Of a DNA stretch of 13,176 nucleotides, positions 1-7,264 are shown piece by piece. This DNA comes from Gammaproteobacteria bacterium. Its GTDB lineage: Bacteria > Pseudomonadota > Gammaproteobacteria > DAOWEP01. The notes beneath the pieces are model-generated. The model was not told the DNA's origin. It did not search any database and saw nothing but the letters and a program-made list of their open reading frames with translations. Position 1 is the first letter of the stretch. The number at the start of each line of letters is the position of its first letter. The stretch covers positions 1 to 13,176 of the forward strand of contig DAOWEP010000049.1 in the NCBI GenBank assembly GCA_030638455.1, given 5' to 3'. The position numbers were made by a program, and so were the translations under genes.

Positions 1-33
1 AATGACGGCCAGAAGAAAAATCCATATAGGCAT
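1..33 (-). CDS. N-terminal fragment, probable divergent polysaccharide deacetylase (YibQ-like), cut by window edge
   Basis: An ATG on the minus strand at base 33 opens a frame that stays open to base 1, giving 11 codons, MPIWIFLLAVI. The hydrophobic residues look like the start of a signal peptide or membrane anchor. The ATG lies 18 bases after the ctpA stop, in the same direction, with a purine-rich GAAGCAG stretch upstream that could be a weak ribosome binding site. In many gammaproteobacteria, such as Pseudomonas and Escherichia, the gene after ctpA or envC encodes a secreted 'divergent polysaccharide deacetylase' (YibQ family), so gene order suggests that identity. The visible residues alone do not establish the family; the call rests on context. 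Confidence 0.45.
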   Translation of the reverse strand, partial: MPIWIFLLAVI

Positions 34-51
34 AGTCTGCTTCTTGCTTGT

Positions 52-1437
52 TTATTTGTTTAACTCTGCAGAGGTAAAGGACAGCTTGTCTTGCATTTGC
101 CTGGTTATATGCAGACCTTTTAGCAGGTTTAATGCCTCAAACAACTGGTAATCCTTTTGTGCGAGTTCACTATCGCCATTTATTTCAGGTTTTTTGGCTT
201 CCTTATCTTTTGCCTTCTTTTTTCCATTCCCATTTTCAAGATGGCCAGACAGGTCTTTTTCCTTGATAGGATCAATCAAGGGTTTTTCTGCAGAGGATAC
301 CTTTACTCTCTTGACCTCAATATCGGGCGTAATTCCCTCTGCCTGAATTGAGCGACCTGAAGGTGTGAAGTAACGTGCAGTAGTAAGCTTGACCGCTGAC
401 CCGCTACGTGCAGGAAGAATAGTCTGTACGGATCCTTTACCAAAACTCTTGGTTCCCATGATGATAGCTCGTTTATGATCCTGCAAGGCACCAGCTACAA
501 TTTCTGATGCAGATGCAGAGCCACCGTTAATTAGCACAATGAGCGGGGTACCATTTAGCAAGTCACCGGGTGTAGCATTAAATCGTATACGGGAGTCTTC
601 AATCCGCCCCTCGGTATAAACGATCAGTCCCTTGTTAAGAAATGCGTCAGATACTGCTACAGATGCATTAAGTACGCCTCCTGGGTTATTTCTTAAATCC
701 AGCACCATCCCTTTAAGGCTTCCATTGCTCTTCTTTTTAAGTTCGCTTATTGCCTTGTTAATACCACTACCCGTCTTTGACTGGAACTGGGTAATTCGTA
801 CATATCCGAATCCATCTTCAAGGATCCTGCTTTTTACACTTTTAACCTTGATGATGGCCCTGATAATGCTTATTTTTAGTGGTTTGTCAGCGCCCTCACG
901 TACAATGGTTAATTTCAGTTCTGAACCGGGCTTGCCTCTCATAATCTTGACAGCTTCAGAAAGGGTCATGCCTTTTACCGGTGTATCATCCAGCCGGATG
1001 ATCAGGTCTCCTGACTGTACGCCAGCACGTTGTGCCGGGGTGTCATCAATTGGGGCGATTACCTTTACAAAACCATTTTCCATTCCAACTTCAATTCCAA
1101 GACCACCAAATTCACCAGATGTTCCTATCTGAAGATCCTTGAAAGCTTCTGTATCCAGATAGGCAGAATGTGGATCCAGTCCGGACAGCATTCCACGGAT
1201 TGCGTTTTCCAGTAATTCTTTATCGTCAACCTCTTCTACATAATCATTCTTGATGCGAGAAAACACCTCTGTAAATGTCCTGAGTTCCTCAAACGGGATT
1301 TGTACCTGCTGGTTATCCTGCTTGGCGTGTACAATACCGGGGCCAATATTGACATTATTAAAGAGGTTAATATTCAGGATGCTTCCAAGCACAACTGCTA
1401 TGGTTGCATAGAGAAAATATTGTAGCTTCTTTTGCAT
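52..1437 (-). CDS. ctpA: Carboxyl-terminal processing protease CtpA (peptidase family S41)
   Basis: Periplasmic serine protease of the C-terminal processing family, 461 residues. Residues 5-38 form a hydrophobic export signal or anchor ending near IVHA. A PDZ domain spans about residues 105-185 (GGLGIEVG, then AGVQSGDLI). The S41 catalytic core spans about 200-375 and contains NGGSASASE and FGKGSVQ. By the spacing known from E. coli Tsp, the catalytic dyad is Ser309 and Lys334, 25 residues apart, with Gln338 as helper. The C-terminus has a lysine-rich linker (about 405-420) before a final helix. The start is well supported: AGGAG lies 7 bases before the ATG. It is last in the gpmI-envC-ctpA order. 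Family members trim or degrade envelope proteins, including peptidoglycan hydrolases, which fits its place beside envC; the substrate here is unknown. Confidence 0.95.
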   Translation of the reverse strand: MQKKLQYFLYATIAVVLGSILNINLFNNVNIGPGIVHAKQDNQQVQIPFEELRTFTEVFSRIKNDYVEEVDDKELLENAIRGMLSGLDPHSAYLDTEAFKDLQIGTSGEFGGLGIEVGMENGFVKVIAPIDDTPAQRAGVQSGDLIIRLDDTPVKGMTLSEAVKIMRGKPGSELKLTIVREGADKPLKISIIRAIIKVKSVKSRILEDGFGYVRITQFQSKTGSGINKAISELKKKSNGSLKGMVLDLRNNPGGVLNASVAVSDAFLNKGLIVYTEGRIEDSRIRFNATPGDLLNGTPLIVLINGGSASASEIVAGALQDHKRAIIMGTKSFGKGSVQTILPARSGSAVKLTTARYFTPSGRSIQAEGITPDIEVKRVKVSSAEKPLIDPIKEKDLSGHLENGNGKKKAKDKEAKKPEINGDSELAQKDYQLFEALNLLKGLHITRQMQDKLSFTSAELNK

Positions 1438-1507
1438 AATTTACTCCTGCCGAGAGACTTATTTTCGGCTTATTAGCTAATTATATGTAATTTCAGCAAT
1501 ATAACAC

Positions 1508-1536
1508 ATAATAATTGAATTCTATATAATATTCAA
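1508..1536 (-). promoter_or_regulatory. Candidate sigma-70 promoter for ctpA
   Basis: On the minus strand, TTGAAT (bases 1531-1536) is separated by 17 bases from TATTAT (bases 1508-1513), a 4/6 and 5/6 match to the sigma-70 consensus. A start near base 1501 would leave about 60 bases of leader before the ctpA ATG at 1437. The region is very A/T-rich, so chance matches are likely; the 17-base spacing and position favour a real promoter. Confidence 0.4.
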
Positions 1537-1539
1537 TTA
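1512..1539. promoter_or_regulatory. Perfect inverted repeat with 9-base arms between envC and ctpA
   Basis: TAATTGAAT at 1512-1520 is mirrored exactly by ATTCAATTA at 1531-1539, with a 10-base spacer. The dyad covers the candidate ctpA promoter: the right arm contains the -35 and the left arm overlaps the -10. That layout is typical of a repressor operator. The A/T-only stem and lack of an adjoining T-run argue against a terminator. The binding protein is unknown. Confidence 0.4.
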
Positions 1540-1584
1540 GTTATAGAGAATCACTGTTTTCGTCGAGCCGGTATTTTTTACATT

Positions 1585-2838
1585 TTATTGATAATTTAGA
1601 CCTACCAGGCCCTTACTGGTTTTTTTGCACCATTTCATCGGGTTTACCGGCTTGCCCTGGCGGCGCAGTTCAAAATACAGACCAGTGTTAGCCTGCCCAC
1701 CACTATCACCAACGCTTGCTATAATTTCGCCTGCTTCAACCCATTCCCCTGTTTCCTTGAGCAAATGTTGATTTTGGCCATAGAGGCTCATGTAACCATT
1801 TCCATGGTCAATGATGATGATCAATCCATAACCTCTTAACCAGTCGGCAAACGCGACACGTCCATGTGATATTGCATGAACGTTGCTGCCCATAGGTGCG
1901 CTAATGACCACGCCTTTCCAGCGTAAATTACCCATATTGCGCCGCTTACCAAAACGTTTACTTATTTTTCCTCTGGTTGGCCAGGAAAGTTTGCCTTTTA
2001 GCGATGAAAACGGCTGTTGGCTTATAGTATCCGGAGGGATGTCACTTAGCGCCTTTTCCAGTGCCTGTAAAAGATCCTTTAGCTCTTTTTCATTTTCCAG
2101 CATTGTATTCAGACGTTTGTCTTTGTTCTGAATCTCATGGTCCAGTCTGGCCAACAGTACTGTACGGTGGCGCCTTTTTTCTTCCAGTTGTTTACGCTCC
2201 TGTCGTCGTTGGCCATAGAGTTGTTTCTGTTTTTCCCTTTCCAGAGATATTGTGGTTTCTATTTTCTGTAGTCTTTCCAGTTTTTCGATAACCGTTTTGA
2301 TCTGTTGTGCTCGTGAACGGTTCAAATAATCATAGTACGCAACTGTACGCTGAACCTGGGAAGGGTCGCTCTGGTTTAACAACAGCTTTAACTGTTCCTG
2401 GTGGCCCATAATGTAGCTGGCGCGGATTTGGCTAGACAGGATATCGCGATGTCTGGAAAGCCCCATTTGCAGGTTACTCTGTTCGGATTCGAGTTCTTCC
2501 AGACGTTTGCCTTGTGTGCGCAGATCTTTTTTTAGTTTTCGCAGCTTCAGGCTTAATGAGGCGATATGTTTTTCTGCTTTGCGAAGCTTGGTCTGGGTCT
2601 CGTCCTTTTTGCCACGGCTGGCCTTTAATGATTTCCTTAGTTTTTTGATGCGCCCCTGGAGTTGCTCAAGCTCCTTTGCCTTTTTTCCGGCCTGTGTGCT
2701 TGTGAGTGGTTTTGCTACCGCGCTGTTTATTTCAAGAAAAAGAACGGCTATCTGGCTTGTCAGGGAAAAGATCAGGGTAAATATAAATGTAGAGAGCTTG
2801 GAGTTTCGAAAAGCAGGTTGTTGGCAGCGGTTAATCAC
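1585..2838 (-). CDS. envC: Murein hydrolase activator EnvC (coiled coil plus degenerate LytM domain)
   Basis: Periplasmic activator of the cell-division amidases AmiA/AmiB, 417 residues (E. coli EnvC is about 419). A signal peptide occupies about residues 1-42, ending in AVA before KPLTS. A long Lys/Glu/Leu/Gln-rich coiled coil covers about 48-265, the region used by EnvC to dock to FtsEX. A LytM/M23 domain follows at about 300-395 (VISAPMGSNVHAISHGRV; DHGNGYMSLYG). The zinc ligands of active M23 enzymes are missing: the first His-x3-Asp motif is replaced near LRWKGV and the final His-x-His by LYFEL. This degenerate form is typical of EnvC and means it activates amidases rather than cutting peptidoglycan. 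The start is GTG at 2838, overlapping the gpmI stop by 8 bases; no Shine-Dalgarno is obvious, so translational coupling to gpmI is likely. Confidence 0.9.
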   Translation of the reverse strand: MINRCQQPAFRNSKLSTFIFTLIFSLTSQIAVLFLEINSAVAKPLTSTQAGKKAKELEQLQGRIKKLRKSLKASRGKKDETQTKLRKAEKHIASLSLKLRKLKKDLRTQGKRLEELESEQSNLQMGLSRHRDILSSQIRASYIMGHQEQLKLLLNQSDPSQVQRTVAYYDYLNRSRAQQIKTVIEKLERLQKIETTISLEREKQKQLYGQRRQERKQLEEKRRHRTVLLARLDHEIQNKDKRLNTMLENEKELKDLLQALEKALSDIPPDTISQQPFSSLKGKLSWPTRGKISKRFGKRRNMGNLRWKGVVISAPMGSNVHAISHGRVAFADWLRGYGLIIIIDHGNGYMSLYGQNQHLLKETGEWVEAGEIIASVGDSGGQANTGLYFELRRQGKPVNPMKWCKKTSKGLVGLNYQ

Positions 2839-4381
2839 TGGTTGTTAATATCAATGAGTGGCCGCTCATATCCGAAGGCTTTTTCAGGCCCATTAGATAT
2901 ATCATGCTGGGTACAACATCAGACAATGCACCAGAGCTTTCCAGCTCTGCATCACGACCGACATACAGGAATGGAACCAGGTTTGTGGTATGTGCAGTAT
3001 GTGCCTGGCCAGTAACTTCATCCCGCATCTTTTCCGCATTACCGTGATCCGCAATAAAAATTGCTTCCCCACCTACTTCGGCAAGTGCATCGGTTACATG
3101 ACCAATGCATACATCGAGTGCTTCTATGGCCTTGATTGCAGCTTCGTAGTTACCGGTGTGCCCGACCATGTCCGGGTTGGCATAATTACAGATAATGGTA
3201 TCGTAGCCGCCACCCCTAATAGCTTCTACCAGTTTATCAGTTAACTCTGGTGCGCTCATTTCCGGTTGTTGATCATAGGTGGTTACCTGAGGTGACGGGA
3301 TCAGTATGCGATCTTCACCGTCAAAAGGTTCTTCTTCTCCACCATTAAAGAAAAAGGTGACGTGTGCATATTTTTCAGTTTCGGCAATGCGTAGCTGCCG
3401 CATGCCAAGGCTGGAAAGATATTCACCAAAAACGTTATGCATACGTTCAGGTGGGAACGCAACCGGTACACCAAAGGACTGGCTGTATTCGGTCAGGCTT
3501 ATAAAGGCCCCCGGTTTTGGTGTAACCTCTCGTACAAAGCCGTCAAAATCCTCTTCAATAAAAGGTCGGGTAATTTGCCGAGCACGGTCTGAACGATAAT
3601 TCATAAAGACCATTACGTCTCCATCTTCAAATCGGGTGACGTTACCATTTGATGAAACAATAGAGGTGGCCTTTACAAATTCATCAGACTCACCACGTTT
3701 ATAGGCCATCTCCAGTGCGGTAATGGAATCCGATGCCTTGAACTCCGCCTTGCCTTGGGTAATCAGGTCGTAACAGGCCTGGATTCTGGGCCATCGGTGG
3801 TCGCGATCCATGGCGTAGAATCGACCAATGATTGATGCAATCTGTCCGCCACCCAGTTCTTTCAATTTATTTTCCATAGCCTGTAAAGATTCTATGGCGC
3901 TCCTTGGTGGTGTATCTCTTCCATCTAGAAAGGCGTGTATGTAGACATGTTTGGCTCCCCGCTCTACCGCCAGTTGAGCCATTGCATGAATATGTTCTTC
4001 ATGACTATGCACGCCCCCGGGGGATAACAGCCCTATAATATGAATGGCTTTATCGTTAGGGATAACGCTGTCTACGGCATCAGTTAAGGTTCTGTTTTTA
4101 AAGAATGAGCCTGTCCGGATCGCCCTGCTTACCCGGGTAAACTCCTGATAGACGACCCGGCCGGATCCAATATTAAGGTGTCCGACCTCGGAGTTACCCA
4201 TCTGCTCGGCCGGTAATCCGACGGCTGCGCCCGAGGTGCGAATCAAGGTATGTGGATATTGCTCCCAAAGCCTGTCCCAGACAGGTTTTTTTGCAGCATG
4301 GATGGCGTTAAATTTTGTTTCTTCACTATAGCCCCAGCCGTCCAGGATGATGAGTGCTATGGGTTTAGGTCTGGGTGACAT
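2831..4381 (-). CDS. gpmI: 2,3-bisphosphoglycerate-independent phosphoglycerate mutase
   Basis: Glycolytic and gluconeogenic enzyme that interconverts 3- and 2-phosphoglycerate with two Mn2+ ions and a phosphoserine intermediate; cytoplasmic, 516 residues, the usual family length. Residue Asp14 in LIILDGWG is a metal ligand and Ser64 in QMGNSEVGHLNIG is the phosphorylated nucleophile. Other family landmarks are HAFLDGRDTPP, GRFYAMDRDHRW and the metal-binding segments YANPDMVGHTGN and IADHGNAEKM near the C-terminus. The start at 4381 gives the conserved opening; only a weak purine-rich site (AGAAAAGA) precedes it. It is the first gene of the gpmI-envC-ctpA order, with the envC start inside its last codons. 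The opposite side of its promoter region faces the ArsR-type regulator. Confidence 0.96.
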   Translation of the reverse strand: MSPRPKPIALIILDGWGYSEETKFNAIHAAKKPVWDRLWEQYPHTLIRTSGAAVGLPAEQMGNSEVGHLNIGSGRVVYQEFTRVSRAIRTGSFFKNRTLTDAVDSVIPNDKAIHIIGLLSPGGVHSHEEHIHAMAQLAVERGAKHVYIHAFLDGRDTPPRSAIESLQAMENKLKELGGGQIASIIGRFYAMDRDHRWPRIQACYDLITQGKAEFKASDSITALEMAYKRGESDEFVKATSIVSSNGNVTRFEDGDVMVFMNYRSDRARQITRPFIEEDFDGFVREVTPKPGAFISLTEYSQSFGVPVAFPPERMHNVFGEYLSSLGMRQLRIAETEKYAHVTFFFNGGEEEPFDGEDRILIPSPQVTTYDQQPEMSAPELTDKLVEAIRGGGYDTIICNYANPDMVGHTGNYEAAIKAIEALDVCIGHVTDALAEVGGEAIFIADHGNAEKMRDEVTGQAHTAHTTNLVPFLYVGRDAELESSGALSDVVPSMIYLMGLKKPSDMSGHSLILTTSD

Positions 4382-4452
4382 TCTTTTCTGTGTATTATTA
4401 TCGGTTTATCTAACTACGTCATTAGATTTTGAATCATTCTAAATAGGTTGAT

Positions 4453-4464
4453 ATGCTATAGCAT
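4453..4464. promoter_or_regulatory. 12-base perfect palindrome, candidate operator
   Basis: ATGCTATAGCAT is a perfect palindrome. It lies about 70 bases upstream of the gpmI start and shares the GCTATA core with the dyad at 4484-4500. The shared core in a region beside a regulator gene suggests related binding sites, but no binding protein is shown. Confidence 0.3.
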
Positions 4465-4483
4465 TACACTTTACTTTCAAATA

Positions 4484-4500
4484 CTTATAAGCGCTATAAG
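4484..4500. promoter_or_regulatory. 17-base interrupted palindrome, candidate operator for the ArsR-type regulator
   Basis: CTTATAAGCGCTATAAG has exact 6-base arms (CTTATA and TATAAG) around AGCGC. ArsR-family dimers bind A/T-rich dyads of about this size near their own promoters. Assignment to the neighbouring regulator is inference. Confidence 0.35.
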
Positions 4501-4696
4501 ACGGAATTAGAGCTAACTATCCTGCAATTGTCTAGATTTTACCTTCACAATGAGTATATTATTGTATAATGTTCCTCTAATAAAGGCAGCTCTTATATAC
4601 TCTGGTTTTGAGTAAGTGTTAATTCCGGCTAGTTAAGGTCTTTATAATGGATGTCTATGTAATTGGTAATAAAAGGATAATCAAGGATAGCTGTTA

Positions 4697-5050
4697 ATGA
4701 CCCAATATAAGCCAGTAACCCAAGAAAATATGGGCGATAAAATGAATAGTGATGTGATAATTACTCATGATGATGATATAGATCGCGCCTCACGTTCGTT
4801 GAAGGCGATGTCTCATCCCTTAAGACTGAAGATACTCTGCACCCTTGGTGATCGGGAAGTAAGCGTGCAGGAAATCGTAGAATATGTAGGTACCTCGCAA
4901 AGCAATATCTCACAGCATCTGGCTATTCTACGCGACAAAGGCATACTGGGATCACGAAAAGTTGCCAATCGAGTTTATTATCGTGTGGATGATCCGCGAA
5001 CATTGGCATTGATTGGCATGATGCGTGATGTTTTCTGTACTCAAAGTTAA
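4697..5050 (+). CDS. ArsR-family regulator with SqrR/BigR-type cysteine pair (probable persulfide sensor)
   Basis: Small winged-helix DNA-binding protein, 117 residues. The ArsR fold is visible from about residue 30: HPLRLKILCTL (helix 2), VQEIVEYVGTSQSNISQHLAILRDKGIL (recognition helix-turn-helix, about 57-84) and the wing RKVANRVYYRV. The metal sites of classical ArsR/SmtB members are absent: no ELCVCDL motif in helix 3 and no His/Asp cluster in helix 5. It has exactly two cysteines, Cys48 in KILCTL and Cys114 in DVFCTQS, 66 residues apart. That equals the spacing of the two sensing cysteines in SqrR (41/107) and BigR (42/108), which form a polysulfide link and release DNA. AAGGA lies 9 bases before the ATG at 4697; later in-frame ATGs at 4730 and 4742 would remove only a poorly conserved leader. 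It lies directly upstream of a rhodanese gene, which supports a sulfur-linked role. Family is certain, inducer is inferred. Confidence 0.88.
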   Translation: MTQYKPVTQENMGDKMNSDVIITHDDDIDRASRSLKAMSHPLRLKILCTLGDREVSVQEIVEYVGTSQSNISQHLAILRDKGILGSRKVANRVYYRVDDPRTLALIGMMRDVFCTQS

Positions 5051-5222
5051 GATATAGCCTCACTCACAATATCCACAGGCAAGGGATGTGTGTACTATTG
5101 TTACCCGCCTTGATCAGTACCCAATGGTAGTTGAAGTATCCAGTGATGTAAGATTATATGCTACAACAACAAGTAGTCTGAATATAAACGCAATTTAATA
5201 ATAAGTTAGAAAATCAGGATAT

Positions 5223-5654
5223 ATGGAACAGTTTACAGAATTTGTAGGTAATCACCTTTATTTATCTATGATCTTTGCAGCATTGCTAACAATGCTGATT
5301 GTGGGTGAGTTAAAAAGAAAATCAGGTGGGCCTGGCCAGGTTGGTCCTGTAGAAGCCACCAGCATGATTAATCACCAGAATGCGGTAGTCCTTGATGTTC
5401 GTAAGGATGATGAATACAGCCAGGGAGCAATAGTAAATGCAATCCATATTCCATTGGAAGAAATAGATAACCAGCTGAAAAAGATTGAAAAATACAAGGA
5501 TAAATCAATTATTGTGTACTGCAGGACCGGGAGCAGGTCGGTGTCTGCATGTTCAAAGTTAAAAAAGCAGGGCTTTGATGCGGTATTCAATCTTGGCGGC
5601 GGTGTTATGGCATGGCAAAAGGACAATCTTCCTTTGGTAAAGACAGGCCAATAA
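5223..5654 (+). CDS. yibN: Membrane-anchored rhodanese-domain sulfurtransferase (YibN-like)
   Basis: Single-domain rhodanese, 143 residues, the same length as E. coli YibN, which also lies just upstream of the secB cluster. A transmembrane helix covers about residues 12-28 (LYLSMIFAALLTMLIVG), so the rhodanese domain (about 40-138) is probably held at the inner face of the inner membrane. The family's DVR motif is at 58-60. The active-site loop reads CRTGSRS with catalytic Cys100, so the protein should be able to carry a persulfide and transfer sulfur. Good start: AGGA lies 5 bases before the ATG. It sits 172 bases after the ArsR-type regulator and 47 before secB. In E. coli, grxC lies between yibN and secB; here it does not. 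Sulfur donor and acceptor are unknown. Confidence 0.88.
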   Translation: MEQFTEFVGNHLYLSMIFAALLTMLIVGELKRKSGGPGQVGPVEATSMINHQNAVVLDVRKDDEYSQGAIVNAIHIPLEEIDNQLKKIEKYKDKSIIVYCRTGSRSVSACSKLKKQGFDAVFNLGGGVMAWQKDNLPLVKTGQ

Positions 5655-5701
5655 GGTTAAGGAATCCCTGATTAATAATATAAGTTTAAGAGAGAATAAT
5701 T

Positions 5702-6175
5702 ATGAATGACCAAGCATCTGAAGAAAAACCCCAGCAAGGCCTGGAGATAATATCAATTTACACAAAGGATATTTCCTTTGAATCCCCAAATTCTCCTTCC
5801 GTTTTCCAGGAAGTCGACAAACGGCCTGAGGCGAAAATTGATATTGGAGTGGCCACAGTAGCGGTTGGCGAGCATGTTTACGAGTGTGTGCTCAAATTAA
5901 CTATAACCGCAACTATAGGCGAGAAAAATGCATATCTGGTAGAGATACAACAGGCTGGCATTTTCGGGTTATCCGGTTTTAAGGATAAGGAGCTGAATCA
6001 AATGACGGGGATTTATTGTCCTAATGTTCTACTTCCATTTGCCCGTGAATCCATTGCCGACCTGGTGAGAAGAGGTGGTTTTCCCCAGTTGCTAATAAAA
6101 CCAGTAAATTTCGAAGCACTATATAACCAACAGCAGGAAGCGGCACAAAAGCAGCAGGAGAGTGCAACGCACTAG
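5702..6175 (+). CDS. secB: Protein-export chaperone SecB
   Basis: Cytoplasmic tetrameric chaperone that keeps precursor proteins unfolded and passes them to SecA; 157 residues, normal for the family. The N-terminal signature IYTKDISFESPNSP is at about residues 19-32. The C-terminal part has the typical LLPFARESIADLVRRGGFPQLLIKP region, followed by a Gln/Ala-rich tail (about 142-157). AGAGAG lies about 7 bases before the ATG. It is in the conserved secB-gpsA pair, here downstream of the rhodanese gene and 76 bases before gpsA. No missing residues or signs of decay were seen. Confidence 0.96.
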   Translation: MNDQASEEKPQQGLEIISIYTKDISFESPNSPSVFQEVDKRPEAKIDIGVATVAVGEHVYECVLKLTITATIGEKNAYLVEIQQAGIFGLSGFKDKELNQMTGIYCPNVLLPFARESIADLVRRGGFPQLLIKPVNFEALYNQQQEAAQKQQESATH

Positions 6176-6251
6176 TGTAGGTCGGACCAGGTGCAGTTGA
6201 ATATAGTTTTTATTCACAGAATTACAGACAAAATCCGTAAGGCAATCTGTA

Positions 6252-7256
6252 TTGAAGAACACTACAATCGCTGTGCTTGGCGCAGGCTCATGGGGAACAG
6301 CATTAGCAATCCTGCTGGCTCGTAACGGGGTCAAGGTATTTCTCTGGGGCAATGAGCCCGACCATATCGCAACCCTGAGTACCGAGAGAAGTAACGAGGC
6401 CTTTCTTCCCGGCATTCCCTTTCCTGAATTACTCCAGCCTGTAGACAACCTGTCTGAGGCGATAGCGAATTCCGATGATGTATTGATTGTAGTACCCAGC
6501 AGTGCATTTCGAAGTGTCCTGCAACAGATTTCCACATCATTGAAACCCACTATGCATGTAATCTGGGCTACCAAGGGTCTTGAAGAGGGCACTGGAAAGT
6601 TATTACACGAGAACATAGAAGAAATTCTCGGAGCAGATTGTGGTTATGCAGTCATCTCGGGCCCGACATTTGCACAGGAAGTGGCAAGGGGACTTCCAAC
6701 CGCAATAACGGTTGCTTCAAAAGATACTGATTTTGCTGCCAGTCTGGCCGGCTTGTTATGTAATGATAGTTTCAGGGCCTATACAACGGATGATGTTGTG
6801 GCAGTTGAGCTTGGCGGAGCCGTCAAAAATGTGCTTGCAATAGCCGCAGGCATTGCAGACGGCCTTGGTTTTGGATCCAATACACGCGCGGCTCTGATTA
6901 CACGTGGACTCACAGAAATAATGCGCCTTGGCCACGCACTAGGTGGGCGCCAGGAAACCTTTATGGGGCTGACAGGTCTTGGTGATCTGGTATTAACCTG
7001 CACAGATGATCAGTCCCGTAACCGCCGATTTGGGCTGGCATTGGCAAAGGGAAATAACTGTAAGTTAGCTCTGGCTGAAATCGGTCAGGTGGTGGAAGGT
7101 ATTCAGACGGCTCGGGAAGTCGTTCGATTGGCAGAAAAGATGAATGTAGAGATGCCAATTACGCAACAAATCTACCGTGTGTTATATGAGGGGGTTAATC
7201 CACGTGATGCGGTGCAGGAACTTTTCGCCAGGGATCTGAAACCTGAATCTATCTAG
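6252..7256 (+). CDS. gpsA: Glycerol-3-phosphate dehydrogenase [NAD(P)+]
   Basis: Makes sn-glycerol 3-phosphate from dihydroxyacetone phosphate for phospholipid synthesis; cytoplasmic, 334 residues as translated. The N-terminal Rossmann fold has VLGAGSWGTALA at about residues 8-19. Further family motifs are WATKGLE, SGPTFAQEVARGLPTAITVAS, the active-site segment GAVKNVLAIAAGI with the catalytic lysine, and GLGDLVLTCTDDQSRNRRFG. The start is TTG at 6252, preceded by AAGG at 9 bases. No ATG exists between it and the Rossmann glycines, and the next possible start (GTG, Val8) would cut into the nucleotide fold, so the TTG start is preferred. It ends 8 bases before the convergent trmL stop. It follows secB, as in E. 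coli. Confidence 0.95.
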   Translation: MKNTTIAVLGAGSWGTALAILLARNGVKVFLWGNEPDHIATLSTERSNEAFLPGIPFPELLQPVDNLSEAIANSDDVLIVVPSSAFRSVLQQISTSLKPTMHVIWATKGLEEGTGKLLHENIEEILGADCGYAVISGPTFAQEVARGLPTAITVASKDTDFAASLAGLLCNDSFRAYTTDDVVAVELGGAVKNVLAIAAGIADGLGFGSNTRAALITRGLTEIMRLGHALGGRQETFMGLTGLGDLVLTCTDDQSRNRRFGLALAKGNNCKLALAEIGQVVEGIQTAREVVRLAEKMNVEMPITQQIYRVLYEGVNPRDAVQELFARDLKPESI

Positions 7257-7264
7257 CACAGGGT

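Larger units (their letters stand above)
4382..4696. other. Divergent intergenic region between gpmI and the ArsR-type regulator (315 bases)
   Basis: This A/T-rich stretch separates two divergent genes and must hold both promoters. It contains no convincing coding sequence or RNA gene. Two dyads lie in the gpmI-proximal half (4453-4464 and 4484-4500). On the plus strand there are two exact TATAAT hexamers, at 4565-4570 and 4643-4648, that could be -10 elements for the regulator gene, but neither has a well-placed, strong -35 (TTCACA lies 15 bases before the first). No clear gpmI promoter could be picked on the minus strand. Confidence 0.6.

Noticed and set aside
632..1132. Long open frame on the plus strand opposite ctpA
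   Set aside because: It lies wholly antisense to a clear S41 protease with intact motifs and shows no family motif or good start site.
2507..3015. Two plus-strand open frames opposite envC and gpmI
   Set aside because: Antisense shadows of well-supported genes, with low-complexity composition and no recognisable domain.
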